From positions 19,333,798 to 19,397,797 of the forward strand of contig NC_092194.1 in NCBI RefSeq assembly GCF_043641665.1: a stretch of 64,000 nucleotides of DNA, in the 5' to 3' direction. The DNA is from Enoplosus armatus. Its lineage: Eukaryota; Chordata; Actinopteri; Centrarchiformes; Enoplosidae. This document shows positions 14,173 to 24,400 of this stretch, in pieces. Below the pieces are notes generated by a model. That model had not been told where the DNA came from, searched no databases, and was given only the letters and a program-made list of their open reading frames with translations. The translations under genes and the position numbers were made by a program. Every line of letters begins with the position of its first letter. Positions within the stretch are counted from its first letter, which is position 1.

Positions 14173-17100
14173 CCTAATTAAACCATGGCAGCCATATGTG
14201 TTAATGAGCTCCCTCATTAGGCAGTAGCTCTCCTCGTTAGGTGGAGAGGCGTCGCTGGTTGAGGAGAGATGGAGAGGCTCTTTCTCAAGCTCCTGCTGAG
14301 TTCGCTGTCCCACACACTGAAGAGGGGATTATCCTACGAAGGGCAGCGAGGAGGGAGGAGAAACATATATTTCTGGAGATAGATCTTTAAAAAGTCCTTA
14401 AAAAGCCTGTTTTGTTCAGATAGAGAAAATACAACTTTGGCAACTGATGGTGATACATATTTGAAACTGTTGCAGTACATTTGTAAGGGATTATACACAC
14501 AAGAGTTATTTAGGTAAACGCAACAAACAAGTGACCATGTAAAATTCTGAACAAAGGGACAATAAAAGCAAAGATTGAACTGTAAAGATGAATTGGATGG
14601 ATTTTAATAGTTTTAAATGGTTACAAAAGCCTGTACAGCTGATTCAGCTGTTGGTTGTTGAGTCAAACTTTTTTGTACAAGAGAGTTTGGTAATAGTTTA
14701 ATGATGCATTTCATTATTTAATTCCTGTTGGTTATTTGAGCTACATTTCCTGAAAAGATGCCATTGAATCTGTAATTGAGCAGCCAGTTTGTGTTGTTTT
14801 TCAAGTTTCTCAAATTAATTTCTAATAAAAACATACTGATCCACAGGGAATGTACAATTCACACAATTAAGCACCTATGTAGCATCTTTCTGACCATGCA
14901 GAGAGATCCTGCATGATATCCCCGACTTTGATTATGACAGGGAGGGTTGATATTTCCTCATTTTATTTTAAATGGACGGCATACTTACATTTGTCACTTC
15001 CTGTTTAATATGTTTCCTGCCAGGAAGTGACCATTGCTGATGCCTGAAGTTAGTTTTGGCAAATAGGACGAAGTACCAGTGTTTAGGCCTCTTAACTGTA
15101 TTATATTTTAATATTTAAAACATTTGCTATAATTCTGGAAAGCTTTTTACTTTTGAAAATGTTTGTCTGCGTCGATGATATGATCTGGAAAATTAGAATC
15201 TCCTGAATGCACATATGGATTGAATAGTGAATGTATATTTGTTGACTGTATATGCAGGCCACTGTATATTGAATTGTGTCGAGTGTGAGGTTCTGCTGTC
15301 TAGAGCTAGACAGATCAATCACCTGGGCTGATATATCTGCGATAAGCTGATATTGGCTGATATATCAGCATATATGTTGGACAGTAATTAACAGAAGAAA
15401 TATCAGAGATATGAGCTCCTTTTTTATTTTATGTTATGTGTTTTTGTAAATAATTAAAAAGAATATATAAAAGAATTATCACATTTTTAAACTCTCAAAT
15501 ATTGATGTTTGTATCAACATAACAAATCCAGTGTCAGTTGGATTCTACTGTTGTCCCGTTACCAAGTATTGTAATGGGTACAGTGGAAGTTTGTGTACAG
15601 TGCATCCCCAGTGCCAACACCACCACCACAATCATCTGTGCATTAACTATGAGGTCAATAAAGTGATAAAGTTTCTGTCTCTTCTGTGTCCCACCAGGCT
15701 CCCTCTCCTGCAGAGACGGCGGAGGCTCGTCCTGCCCGTCCACAGTCTGGTTTGCCTCGCTGCCTTCGGCCTGGCTCTGCCTCTCGCCATCAGTCTCTTC
15801 CCACAGATGTCCCAGGTATGTCTACCCAAAAACTGTCTTCTCTACTGTCCTCTTAGATACAGTAGAACATAATTTAATAATATATTAAAGTGGGCCTTCT
15901 AGTGCTTGATTTGTCTGGAGTTATGGCAATAATCAGCTGTCAATCAAACCAAATTGCGGCACTATTGTGGCAAAGCTTTCTTTAGATTTCCTTGTTGTTG
16001 AAATTTAAGTTTCTATAGATGGCACTTTTTTCTTCATCTGACCGGACATACTGTCTGTCACTCCTCGTGTTTACTATTGAGTCCTCCTTTGAAAGCTGTC
16101 ATGATTTAGGTTAAACCAGCAGTGTGATATATCATTTGAAAGTAAGAGCAGAACAACACAACCGAAAATATATCAAACATCATGGATTAATTAGTTCCAA
16201 AGCCCATGCTGTTGTTATAAAACGATTATTTAACTCCGTAAACACCAGAACCAACGTTTTTTTCTTCTTCACACCCTGACAGTATAAAATATCTGCTTTG
16301 CTCTGGTCTGCCATGACTCGCTCTCAATGAGTGATGTTGATGACCAGAGTCTCCTGACCTCTTTAACGTTCCCCATTGAGCTTTACAGAGGCTCTCTCCT
16401 AATGAGGCGTAGCCCTCTGAGACTTAACCTGCTCTGTTATGATCTGCCCAGAGCCTCTATTGCCTTCATTCACTGATGCTATCCAGGCTAGCAGGCTGAG
16501 ATCTAACTTTAGCCTTATTACCTCAGTGTGTGTCATTCTGCTCATTAAATGGCTATGATAGCGTGATTTTGTTTTTCACTCCTTCTCTCTCTTTGTCTTC
16601 TCTCTGCCAAATGACTTGCTGACACAAGCCAACCAGCTCTGGCTTTAAAATGTTTAGGATTTAATTACCACTGGAAATAGCTCAGACAGCCATATGGCAA
16701 AAAACTTCAGACATATGTGCCGCCAACAGTCCTGTGAAAAGCTGCCTCCCATTTCACGGAGGGGCCTGTTTTTCTCTCACAAGTCCTTTTTTGCACTTTC
16801 GCAATAATGGCGGATGAAAAAAAAAAACACTACCCAAAAAGCAACATGAATGCCCTGTTCCCCAGGACCCCCCGCCTACTCAATTTGTCCCACTTCCCCA
16901 TTTCACACCTACCAAGATGTCTGATTAAGATTCTGCCTCCAACTCCATCAGCCATCTGTCTCTGGTTCAAATATTAGGAGATGCAAACCTCAAATTAGAC
17001 TTTAATCTGCCAAATTGGCTCTTTTTGCACATTAGCAGTAAATACAGAACATTTAAAGCTTTTAAGAATTATTTAGTTACAAATGAAACTGTTTCAAATC

Positions 17101-17320
17101 TTTACGTAGCGGCGCACCTAGATGATTATGGATGCATTTATAGCATACACATACACTATGTAAATATGTTATATCTTACAGCTTGTGCTAAGTATTAACA
17201 TTTTTCACTATTGACCTTTTTGTTCTGCTTTGATTCCCACAGATCAGTGTGAATCAGCTAGAGCCAGAGATCGCCATGGCAACAAATTGTAAGATTGTGA
17301 CATACAATAAAGGCTTGTGA
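1655..17320 (+). CDS. sfxn5: Sideroflexin-5 (mitochondrial inner-membrane carrier), 5'-truncated by window edge
   Basis: Thirteen coding exons join in frame: 1655-1723, 3265-3342, 3693-3719, 4986-5040, 5519-5544, 5690-5743, 7402-7458, 7573-7638, 8712-8802, 11246-11361, 11565-11650, 15698-15815, 17243-17320 (stop TGA). They encode 306 residues, starting [20 protein letters not shown] and ending TYNKGL. The HPDTGEKI sideroflexin signature, the PNQTLAST and [14 protein letters not shown] segments, and hydrophobic stretches such as [18 protein letters not shown] identify the family. The match is to SFXN5, not SFXN1-3, by FGRFRHFLD and FPQMSQ. Sideroflexins are multi-pass inner mitochondrial membrane proteins. 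SFXN1 carries serine; SFXN5 has been linked to citrate, so its substrate is less certain. The mammalian protein has about 34 more N-terminal residues, matching one missing first coding exon, which I do not see in 1-1654. The first visible acceptor could also lie 2 nt further right. Exons of 27 and 26 nt are micro-exons. Transcription converges with emx1. Confidence 0.95.
1724..3264 (+). other. sfxn5 intron, no gene seen
   Basis: A 1.5-kb intron between a GTACAC donor and a TCAG acceptor. It is AT-rich, with short open frames on both strands that show no family resemblance. No obvious repeat ends were found. Confidence 0.7.
3720..4985 (+). other. sfxn5 intron with dispersed repeat
   Basis: An intron following the 27-nt micro-exon. 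It contains a poly-A run near 4303-4318 and, from about 4355 on, a dispersed repeat described separately. The remainder is ordinary AT-rich sequence. Confidence 0.6.
4355..4740. repeat. Dispersed repeat, copy 1 (related to 42842-43205)
   Basis: It begins with an 8-bp inverted pair (AGCCACGC at 4360-4367, GCGTGGCT at 4373-4380). It runs through 'GGATGGATTG' and 'ACCAAATACCTGCAAAA' to 'GCATGCTAA/ATGCTAAACTAAG'. The same ordered motifs recur at 42842-43205, so the two are copies of one old interspersed element. Class is unknown; short non-autonomous DNA elements of this look are common in teleosts. Confidence 0.55.
5041..5518 (+). other. sfxn5 intron, nothing recognised
   Basis: A 478-bp phase-1 intron between the exon ending RMSG and the 26-nt micro-exon. 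No repeat or gene was recognised. Confidence 0.7.
5744..7401 (+). other. sfxn5 intron hosting a DNA transposon
   Basis: A phase-0 intron after the FWQ exon. More than half of it (6380-7340) is one inserted transposon with intact ends. The rest is AT-rich with A- and T-runs near 6146-6170 and 6247-6257. Confidence 0.7.
6380..7340. mobile_element. PIF/Harbinger-like DNA transposon, decayed, 961 bp
   Basis: The ends are inverted copies: AGGCCTGTACTAC on the left and GTAGTACAGGCCT on the right. They are flanked by the 3-bp direct repeat CAG (6377-6379 and 7341-7343). A 3-bp target duplication is typical of PIF/Harbinger elements. Inside, on the + strand from about 6583, a broken open frame starts [17 protein letters not shown]. 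After a frame change it continues into [10 protein letters not shown] and CWQK, resembling the Myb/SANT-like accessory protein of Harbinger transposons. No transposase frame is seen, so the copy cannot move by itself. It lies within an sfxn5 intron. Confidence 0.75.
7639..8711 (+). other. sfxn5 intron, no gene seen
   Basis: A phase-0 intron. The part around 8230-8400 is unusually GC-rich for the area and carries overlapping chance frames on both strands. No gene or complete repeat was recognised. Confidence 0.6.
8834..8854 (+). repeat. Short interstitial telomere-type repeat
   Basis: About three and a half copies of the vertebrate telomere unit TTAGGG, lying 32 bp after an sfxn5 splice donor. 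It is too short to suggest chromosome fusion. Confidence 0.85.
9225..10165. promoter_or_regulatory. Putative homeodomain-responsive enhancer in sfxn5 intron
   Basis: Eight TAATTA homeodomain core sites occur at 9230, 9365, 9466, 9653, 9708, 9788, 9801 and 9851. Many further AATT/ATTA sites extend to about 10165. The block shows no repeat ends and no coding signal. Developmental genes such as emx1 often keep enhancers in introns of a neighbouring bystander gene. Assigning this block to emx1 is inference. Confidence 0.35.
11380..11492 (+). repeat. Local duplicated segment, copy 1
   Basis: The sequence from 'ACATCTTTTTA' through 'TTTTATCCCAGGT', 'GATTGATATGATGTTT' and 'TGAGTTTACCTCT' recurs in the same order and orientation at 13042-13180. 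It starts about 18 bp after the splice donor of the exon ending at 11361. Confidence 0.6.
11868..12018 (+). repeat. Interspersed repeat fragment (paired with 46120-46242)
   Basis: Both copies start with 'CTGTCTGTGGCTCTCAG' and end with an 'AAGGCT...AATTTCCT...GCTGG.CACTGTAGTTTTT' block. The middle parts have diverged or been lost. Class is not recognised. Confidence 0.5.
13042..13180 (+). repeat. Local duplicated segment, copy 2, with flanking direct repeats
   Basis: A diverged copy of 11380-11492 with about 25 extra bases in the middle. It is bracketed by similar direct repeats, 'ATAATATTACCTCCACAAGT' (13021-13040) and 'ACAATATTACCTCCATAAGT' (13181-13200). It may be an inserted repeat or an intragenic duplication. 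Confidence 0.55.
13807..13864 (+). repeat. (TA)n microsatellite, interrupted
   Basis: Several runs of alternating T and A separated by short interruptions, inside an sfxn5 intron. Confidence 0.85.
14131..14170 (+). repeat. (GT)n microsatellite
   Basis: About 20 uninterrupted GT units in an sfxn5 intron. They create spurious open frames (VCVCV and HTHTH) on the two strands. Confidence 0.95.
15816..17242 (+). other. Last sfxn5 intron, possible conserved element
   Basis: A 1.4-kb phase-0 intron. The part from about 16340 to 16830 is balanced in composition and free of recognisable repeats. It contains CTCATTAAATGG, TTTAATTACC and similar homeodomain-like sites, which is why it looks like a conserved non-coding block. 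That is a visual impression only. Confidence 0.4.
17306..17311 (+). promoter_or_regulatory. AATAAA hexamer inside the sfxn5 C-terminal codons
   Basis: The codons for Asn-Lys in the final TYNKGL read AATAAA, a canonical polyadenylation hexamer 9 bp before the end of the stop codon. Use of it would give an extremely short 3' UTR. A more conventional hexamer lies at 19143-19148. Confidence 0.4.
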
Positions 17321-17852
17321 GTGATCTCTGCTGCCCGACACATGAAGATAGGACCCGCTGCTCATCACGGTTCAAACCCCCTGAAGCTGCCAGAGAATGA
17401 ATTATGGTAAATTTGGCTGTGTTATCCAGTGAGCAGTTAGCATACGTTTACTGAGAAGGGCAGTTGATATTGTTTACGCCAAGACAATAGTTATGATGGC
17501 ACATTGTGATGCAGGAAAATATACATCATGACACCTCAGAAAGTGTTATCACCGTTTATAACATGGACACTAACCAAGGAATTATACCAAATAATGAGGC
17601 ACTCAAAAAGATTTACGGAAGACTTTTCCTGCTCCGTGTAGCTAGTGGTAGGCTGGCTAGCTGAGTTAGCTGACTTATAAACTTGAGTGTTTTTTCTTTC
17701 TCTCTCTCCCTGTTTTCGTAGCAGGACATGTCTAAATGATTGTAGTTGTGGTCTGGATTGTTTATGTAAACACTGAATGAAATCAGGATGAATTACATTT
17801 TTTTGTGTATGTATTTTTGTGAATTTTTACTTTTACTGTGTATAATTTAATG

Positions 17853-18046
17853 CAGGGGTTCCCAATCTCGTGACCCCTTAATATAAAGCAATATCTCCCT
17901 GCAACCGAATGTCATAGATTGCACTATAAATTGTGAGCTTTTCAATCAAAGCATTACTGTCAGATACTTCTTCCTACCTGAGCAACCCACTAGATTGACC
18001 TTGCGACCACTTGTAGGGGTCCTGACCCCCAGGTTGGGAACCACTG
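17853..18046. mobile_element. Short non-autonomous hAT-type element, 194 bp
   Basis: The left end is CAGGGGTTCCCAA and the right end is TTGGGAACCACTG, near-perfect inverted repeats. A perfect 8-bp target duplication ATTTAATG lies at 17845-17852 and 18047-18054. An 8-bp duplication with CAG-type ends is diagnostic of the hAT superfamily. The element is too short to encode a transposase. Confidence 0.85.
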
Positions 18047-20103
18047 ATTTAATGGATGTAGAAAGGAAACAGTTGTTTTTATAAGATTGCTTTACTGAGA
18101 TATGAGGTGAAAGCAGATCATTTAACAAACCATCACCATATTATCTGTAACACGATTTAAGAGTTTGGAAACTCAACCTTAAACTTAGACTTCCAGTAAC
18201 TCTGCCCCCATTTTGAAATGTGGTTTTGTATAGTGCCCCTAAATATTTTAAACTCAACTGTGAACTGTATTAAGTTTCAAAATGGATCAGTATCTCCTTT
18301 TTGTCCTTGTTTTTTTTCTCTAACTGGGATCTGGAGGTTTAGTCACTCATGTAGTAAAACAACTGCCGTTAAAATGACTCATCTCTTAGATTTGCATTTA
18401 CTCTTTATAAACTATATAAGTTTAACCTAAAATAAGGAGATTCCCTGTTGTTACAGTGCTCCTCTGTCTTTGTATGTATTTGCACTTGATTTATATAAAC
18501 CTTCTGTCTTCAAGTATTATCTTTTGTCACAATCTGTGTGATTAGTATGTTTGCACAGTTGCCGAGGGAACGCAGCACGGTAGACTGCCGTGCAGCGTAA
18601 TTCGACAAGAAGCCACATGCAGGATCAGTGGAGGATGCTGGGTGGAAGTTGTGACACACAACTCGGGTGAGACAAATAAAAACAAAACCCCCATTCATTA
18701 AACATACTGTAGTTCTAAGAAATGCAACTGTTTCTTTTATTTATTATTCAGGTTTTTACTGTTGTTTCTCACGCAATCAGATAATAGCATCACATTTGGT
18801 TCTGACTGAAGAATTTCACTCTGTAATGCTGGGAGTTTTACTAAATGTTACTTGACTATATTTCAACAATTTATCATATAACTACAAATAATAATCCATA
18901 GTGGGTTCAGTTTTAATACCAGCTAATTTTGTAAAGGTTTTAAATATATGACTAGCACGTGTCGCAATCCACAGTGAGCAGAATGCAACTTTTGTCAGCT
19001 GTTTTGAAAATGATTTCGAATGGCACTCTTTCTTTTTCAGTAATTAGGTTGTGATTTGTAATTCAGTGTGCTTACTGATGCAATGTGACAACTGTGACTA
19101 CACTGCATTATTTATCACTCAACATGCAACTTTATAACCAACAATAAAACACATGTAATGTGTAGTGTTAGCTGAGAGAGTAGAAGGCTTCAGTCATCCC
19201 ACAGAAAACAAGTATTCAAACAATGATTAAACCAGTCGTTGTGTCCCAGTTCACTTTCAACACCTTTGCAGCAGCAGCAGCAGCAGCAGGGATCTGGTGG
19301 CTCCTTCCCCCACCTCGCAGCTACTCCTCTGGAGAGACTTGTTTTTCACCGTGGTTCATTCTGAACTCTCCTCTCTGCTGACTCAGGCGACAGGAGATGC
19401 AGCGTTTAGAGAGACAGGCGTGATTTTCCCTTTAATTGTTTTCCGAACAGACAACTGAGAGGTGCAGCTTTAACCCTTTAATTGTTCTGACCTTTTAGCT
19501 AACCAAGATGTGATTGGCCTTAAACACAGACGCTTACAGTGCTTTGAGTGTCAGGGTGAGCTGCTGTACTGGTTAAAATGCACCTTTGCTGTTTATTTGG
19601 ACAATAAGGAATGCTGAATCGCTTTTAACATGAATTTGCACCTGCAGTGAGTATAGGATATCCTGGAAACTCAAAACAAGGCATGTGGCCCCTTTTGCAA
19701 CTACAGATGTCTGACATGTTGTGCGCCTTTGTAAAAAGGTGAGGCTACTGCAGTGTATTTTACTTTCCCGCCTCCCCCCCTGTTCCTTGCTGTCTCTCTG
19801 TTTCTTAGCTTACAAAACAAGGCATCAGGGTCAGACGTCAGGGCTCATCTCTAAAGCCTCGGGGTCATTAAGAGGAGATTCCTTCCGTTTCTTTTGACAA
19901 GTGATTACTGAGGTGGTTTGGTGAAAGGGCCGCCGCACAATAGTAAAGACTTTCCCTCATTTTTTTCAGAGGTTGGACCCTCTGGATGGGAATTATTCCT
20001 GTGTCCCCCTTCTGCTGGAGTTCAGAGGAAATACCGGCCGATAGGTAACACACCTGACACCTGTGCAACTGTCCTGCCACATTCCTGACACCTCTGTCTC
20101 GAT

Positions 20104-20240
20104 CAGTGGTTCCCAACATAAGAGACACCTGTTAAGGGGTTTTGGGGGTGGCATGAAACACATTTATATAATTCCTAATGTTCACTTTTTTTGGGGGAGG
20201 GATATTTTAGCTGTAGTTGAAAGCATAAAAAAAATGAAAA
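20104..20240. mobile_element. Truncated hAT-type end
   Basis: CAGTGGTTCCCAAC followed by a G-rich 'TTAAGGGGTTTTGGGGGTGG' segment resembles the left half of the same repeat class as 17853-18046. No matching right end was found, so the limit is approximate. Confidence 0.5.
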
Positions 20241-20293
20241 TGGAAAATCCGTATTTATTTGAACTGTTCAATACGTCATGTGCCATGGAGACC

Positions 20294-20440
20294 CGAGTGT
20301 CTGCAGGTTTTCATTCCAATCAAACACTGCAGCAGCGTGTTTCACACTGATTTACGCATGCACCTTCAGCTGGAGAGGAGGTAATGAGTGAAATGTGCAG
20401 CTGTAATGGCTGGTTGAAAGGAAAACCTGCAGACTCTCCA
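20294..20440. repeat. Inverted-end MITE-like repeat
   Basis: 'GAGTGTCTGCAGGTTTTC' on the left is answered by 'GAAAACCTGCAGACTCTC' on the right, about 140 bp apart. This gives roughly 30-bp imperfect terminal inverted repeats. Superfamily is uncertain. Confidence 0.6.
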
Positions 20441-21496
20441 GCCTGGTTGACACGATGATGAAGCGAGCACCTGAATTCCACAAAAACATTACATTTCTCA
20501 TCAGAGAAATAGCTTTTGTTTTTATTTCTAAAACATCTTTTTGTAATTACACGTTTTGCATGAAAGGTATGTTCTCATATATGTTTACTACACACAGCGC
20601 TTAATGAAATCTGCAGACATTCAACAAGCTGATATGTCGTCCATCACCCCACTCTGACAAATGTGGCATGGCAGAAGAAGCACAAAGCGGTGACCTTGCT
20701 TTTATTATGTGGCACAACTCGCCCTTAACACCAGAGGTCTCTGCAGCTTCTCATCTGTCCCAGAGTCACGCACAGCTGGTCATGAATCGCCTCTCTGTGG
20801 AGAATCTTCATGAGGATAACAGAGCGCTGGAATGGCTCTCAAGTCACCAGTGAAAATAAAATCATGCCGCAAGTGACAAATGTGAATCTTCACTTCTGAC
20901 ACATGGTTCATTTCCTGCTTTGTTCTTCTGGCCAGCCACCAGCCCATTCTCCGACTCACCGGGTGGATTAAAAGTGTGCGACAACATGTTCTCGTCATTG
21001 AGGAGAAATTTAAATTAACATGGTACACAGGTGGCGGAGTGGGTGGGGTGAGCAATGAGGTGTTAATGACCTAAGCAGGTGGTAAAAACAGCTTTAATGA
21101 AACAAATAGCTTCTTCCAAAAGCAACCTTTTATAAGTGGCCTATGTACAACAAAAAAAACACACACAAAAAAACAAACACTATGATAGAGGTTGACGTTG
21201 TTTCTCTTCATCTTTGGTCATCACACACCAAAGATCATTAAATAATGGAAGGATCGTTCCTCATCCAGAGACATTCAGGGTGGATGTCATTAAATAAGAT
21301 GTTTTTTTCTCCAGTGTCACTGAGTATAGCACCTCGATGACGAGATGTGTGGTGATCACATATTTAGTCCTTGTGTCTTCCTCTAATGTGTCTAATTATA
21401 CTTAATAATATTACATAATAAATAGTGTTGGTCCTCTGATGCGTCAGAAGGGGACGCAGGGTTTAGGGCAGCATTGTCGGAGGTTGGACGATGGTT

Positions 21497-24400
21497 TTAG
21501 TCCTCTGAGGTCACGTCAATGTCCTCGGAGCTGGACTGCTTGGTGGCGATGCGCCATCTGTTGATGTGGTGGTTTCCCTTCTTCTTCTGCTGGCTGTCTG
21601 GTCCCTCCTCCTCCAGCTTCTGTCGCTTGTACTTGGTCCGCCGGTTCTGGAACCACACCTTCACCTGGACACGAAAATAATCAGGTTAAAGGATGACGAT
21701 GCACATTGTTAAGAAGACCGTAGTGTGATTTCAGAGAGGCTCAGGAGGTCAAAGTCATACACCGTATGCAAAAGACTTTTCTCAAAGTTGACACGGGGCA
21801 TTCAGACACGAGTATAGCTAATAAATAACAGCTAAACATCATTAATGTTTTCAATAACATCGAGGCTGCAACTAACAATTCTTTTCATTATCTGTTTTTT
21901 CTCAATTAATGGATGAAACGCTTGGTCTATAAAATGTAAAAGAAAATGCACAATTTCCTAAAGTTCAAGGTGACATCTTTTATATGCCTTTGGTTTTCTC
22001 TCTCACCAACCATCCAAAACCCAAAGATATTCAGTGTACAATGTTTTAAAACAGAGAAAAGCAGCAAAAGAAAATGTTGAAAAAACTGTTTAAACTATTA
22101 ATTGATTGTCAAAATAGTTGTCAGGTTTCTGTCGTTTGACTAATTCCTTGGCTGATTGTTTCGGCTCTACCTTTCCTTCTATGACTGCTATTACATACCT
22201 GTTGGTATAGCAGACACTTAAAGGCAAAATAAAATGAAAAATGACTTTCACACTCCATGCCACAGTTTCTATTCTGTTTAAAAATGAAAGGAATGTATAT
22301 AGCTTCACTTTCTACCATTATATCAAACAGTAGTCAGTAACAGTAAAACTGCTTTTGTCTCCCTCACTGATCCTCCACTGCTTTATACTTTTGAAATGTC
22401 CCCCTCTGCATCATGTCACCCCAGCATCCCCTTTGCAAAATGCTCTCTGATTAAAAAAACCCAACAACTTCTCTTTGCATTCGTAACTGAGCATGGTATT
22501 AATGTATGGGAGAGGTCAACGGGCTAAATAGCTTCCTGGCTGACTAATGTCGCTATATGGCCTTGGAACATGAGCTCGGCTGTCTAACCCTGGCCAGGAT
22601 GTATTTTTTTAAATGACAACACTCACGCTCATATAGTTACCTCCTCTCTTACTTCTTGACTTTCACTAGGCTTCAGGCTAACTGGTTGGTAGTATTTTTG
22701 TTCATTTGTTTAAAGTGGAGGCAGCTCAGAAGAACAGAATATAATAAATGAATTTAAATCACGCAGTTTGAATATATTCCTATACCTGCTGAGGGTGATA
22801 TTGAATAATAATGCCCCAGGGACTTGATCAGTCTACTGACTACCTTAATGTTTATATATGGGTCCATAAGTGTTCACTCTAAAGAAGCAGAAAACAGATG
22901 GTTGCATCAGATTTGTGAGATCAATCATGTTATCATTCAGTTGGATGATATAAGTAGCTGTTACTGTCCTTTGTTCTGCTCATTGCTTTTGTTTTTATGC
23001 TATTACAGTACACACTTTAACCCAAGACCAAACAGAAATTGAGTGTGTTAATTAATATTCAGTTCACTTCCGTCATAATTTGCATAATGCAATTGGTGCT
23101 TAATTGCAAGCCTCCTATTGACTGACACGAAACCTAAACTTGCAAGCAGCATTTATCCATATAGCTGACTCAGGAAACCTCTCTTTATATTGCCTATTAG
23201 GCCTAATTGACACTCAGATAATGTGGGCTCATTAAACATAACCATCAATAATATTTACTCCTTTATCCTATAGCATGCATGAATTAAACACCTTTAAGAG
23301 ACACTTATACTGACTAAGCCATGTCTCATGTGGGTTGGGGGAAGGGAATTATTCAAATTGGATTGCACTGATTTATTCAAGAAAGTTTTACAGCAGATTC
23401 TGCATGTATTAGCAGCAATTCTCAGCACTGTGTTGCAAACTGTGGGTCTAACAAATGTCATATGATATGATAAAAGGTCTCATCATCATAGCCAAAATGC
23501 AAATTTCCTCCGTCATGTTTAGTAGACTCATATTTAGCAACATAGCAGCCTATATTCAGATTATTCCTTACATGTGAATAACAACTAACCCATATTTCAA
23601 ACCAAGGTAGTCAATGTAACACCTAAATTAACAGGCCATACAGATCAGTTCAAAACATACTTCAATTAAGTTTGTAATCTATATTTGTTCTGCTTTAAAT
23701 TGAAGTGATGCTTATTATTATTATTATTATTATTATTATTAGTGACATTACAGTATAGGGAGTTAACCTAACCTCATTTAAGCTATAAACTAACTTTCAT
23801 TTTCAGTGATATTTCCATCTGGCCTTGTTACCCCAGGTGTAAACTGTTTTAGGAATAATGTAATAGTTCGGGGATCATTCGGCTTTATTTGGATATATTT
23901 ATCCTGAGCTAAATATATCTAAAGTTTAATTATCCACCAAATATTTAACACATCCACCCACTATTTTGTTTCAACCAGATATAGTAGCCCACATTCATCG
24001 TCCTTTTGCACCGCAGAAAAGGCAGAATATTTAGGATAACTTTCGGAGTCTGCAAATATTCCCAACGTTTTGGTTTTATTGTACAATTTTTTTGTTTGTT
24101 TGAGTTATCGCGATATTTGACAACAGAGTGAGCGCCAACCGTTCGATTCTGTAATGTAACGGAAAATGATGTAGCAAAAGAAATGCTATTTTCAGGAAGC
24201 TAACGAAGTAAAGATAAGAGCAGAAAGGGTCGACAATGAGACAGTTATAGCGCTTTAAGGGTCAACTTCTTATTTTTTTTAAAACAATTAGTAAGTGAAA
24301 ATTCAGCCGTGTTTGATTTGATAGAGGAATCCAAACATCAAACAAGCTAACATCCACGCAGTAGATGCTAGCATAACATTAGCCTACCTGTGTTTCAGAT

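Larger units (their letters stand above)
11651..15697 (+). other. sfxn5 intron (phase 2), largest in the visible gene
   Basis: A 4-kb intron. It contains a repeat copy at 11868-12018 related to 46120-46242, a GC-richer stretch near 12400-12660, and the second copy of the local duplication (13042-13180). It also holds a TA microsatellite, a TG microsatellite and a GATATAT-rich segment at 15325-15380. A decoy exon at about 12782-12829 is discussed under rejected items. Confidence 0.65.
17321..21496. other. Facing 3' ends of sfxn5 and emx1
   Basis: It holds the unresolved 3' UTRs of both genes and two hAT-type repeat pieces. It also holds a (GCA)7 run at about 19268-19289 and a MITE-like inverted repeat at 20294-20440. 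Possible sfxn5 poly(A) signals are AATAAA at 19143 and near 20855. No additional gene was recognised. Confidence 0.6.
21665..24387 (-). other. emx1 intron 2
   Basis: A 2.7-kb intron. It contains a 'GCTGCAACTAAC' family repeat (21864-22150), a candidate conserved block (23040-23330) and an ATT microsatellite (23712-23741). The rest is AT-rich. Confidence 0.65.

Noticed and set aside
15647..15872. Open frames on both strands over 15531-15872
   Set aside because: The plus frame is the sfxn5 exon at 15698-15815 plus intron read-through; the minus frames are shadows of it.
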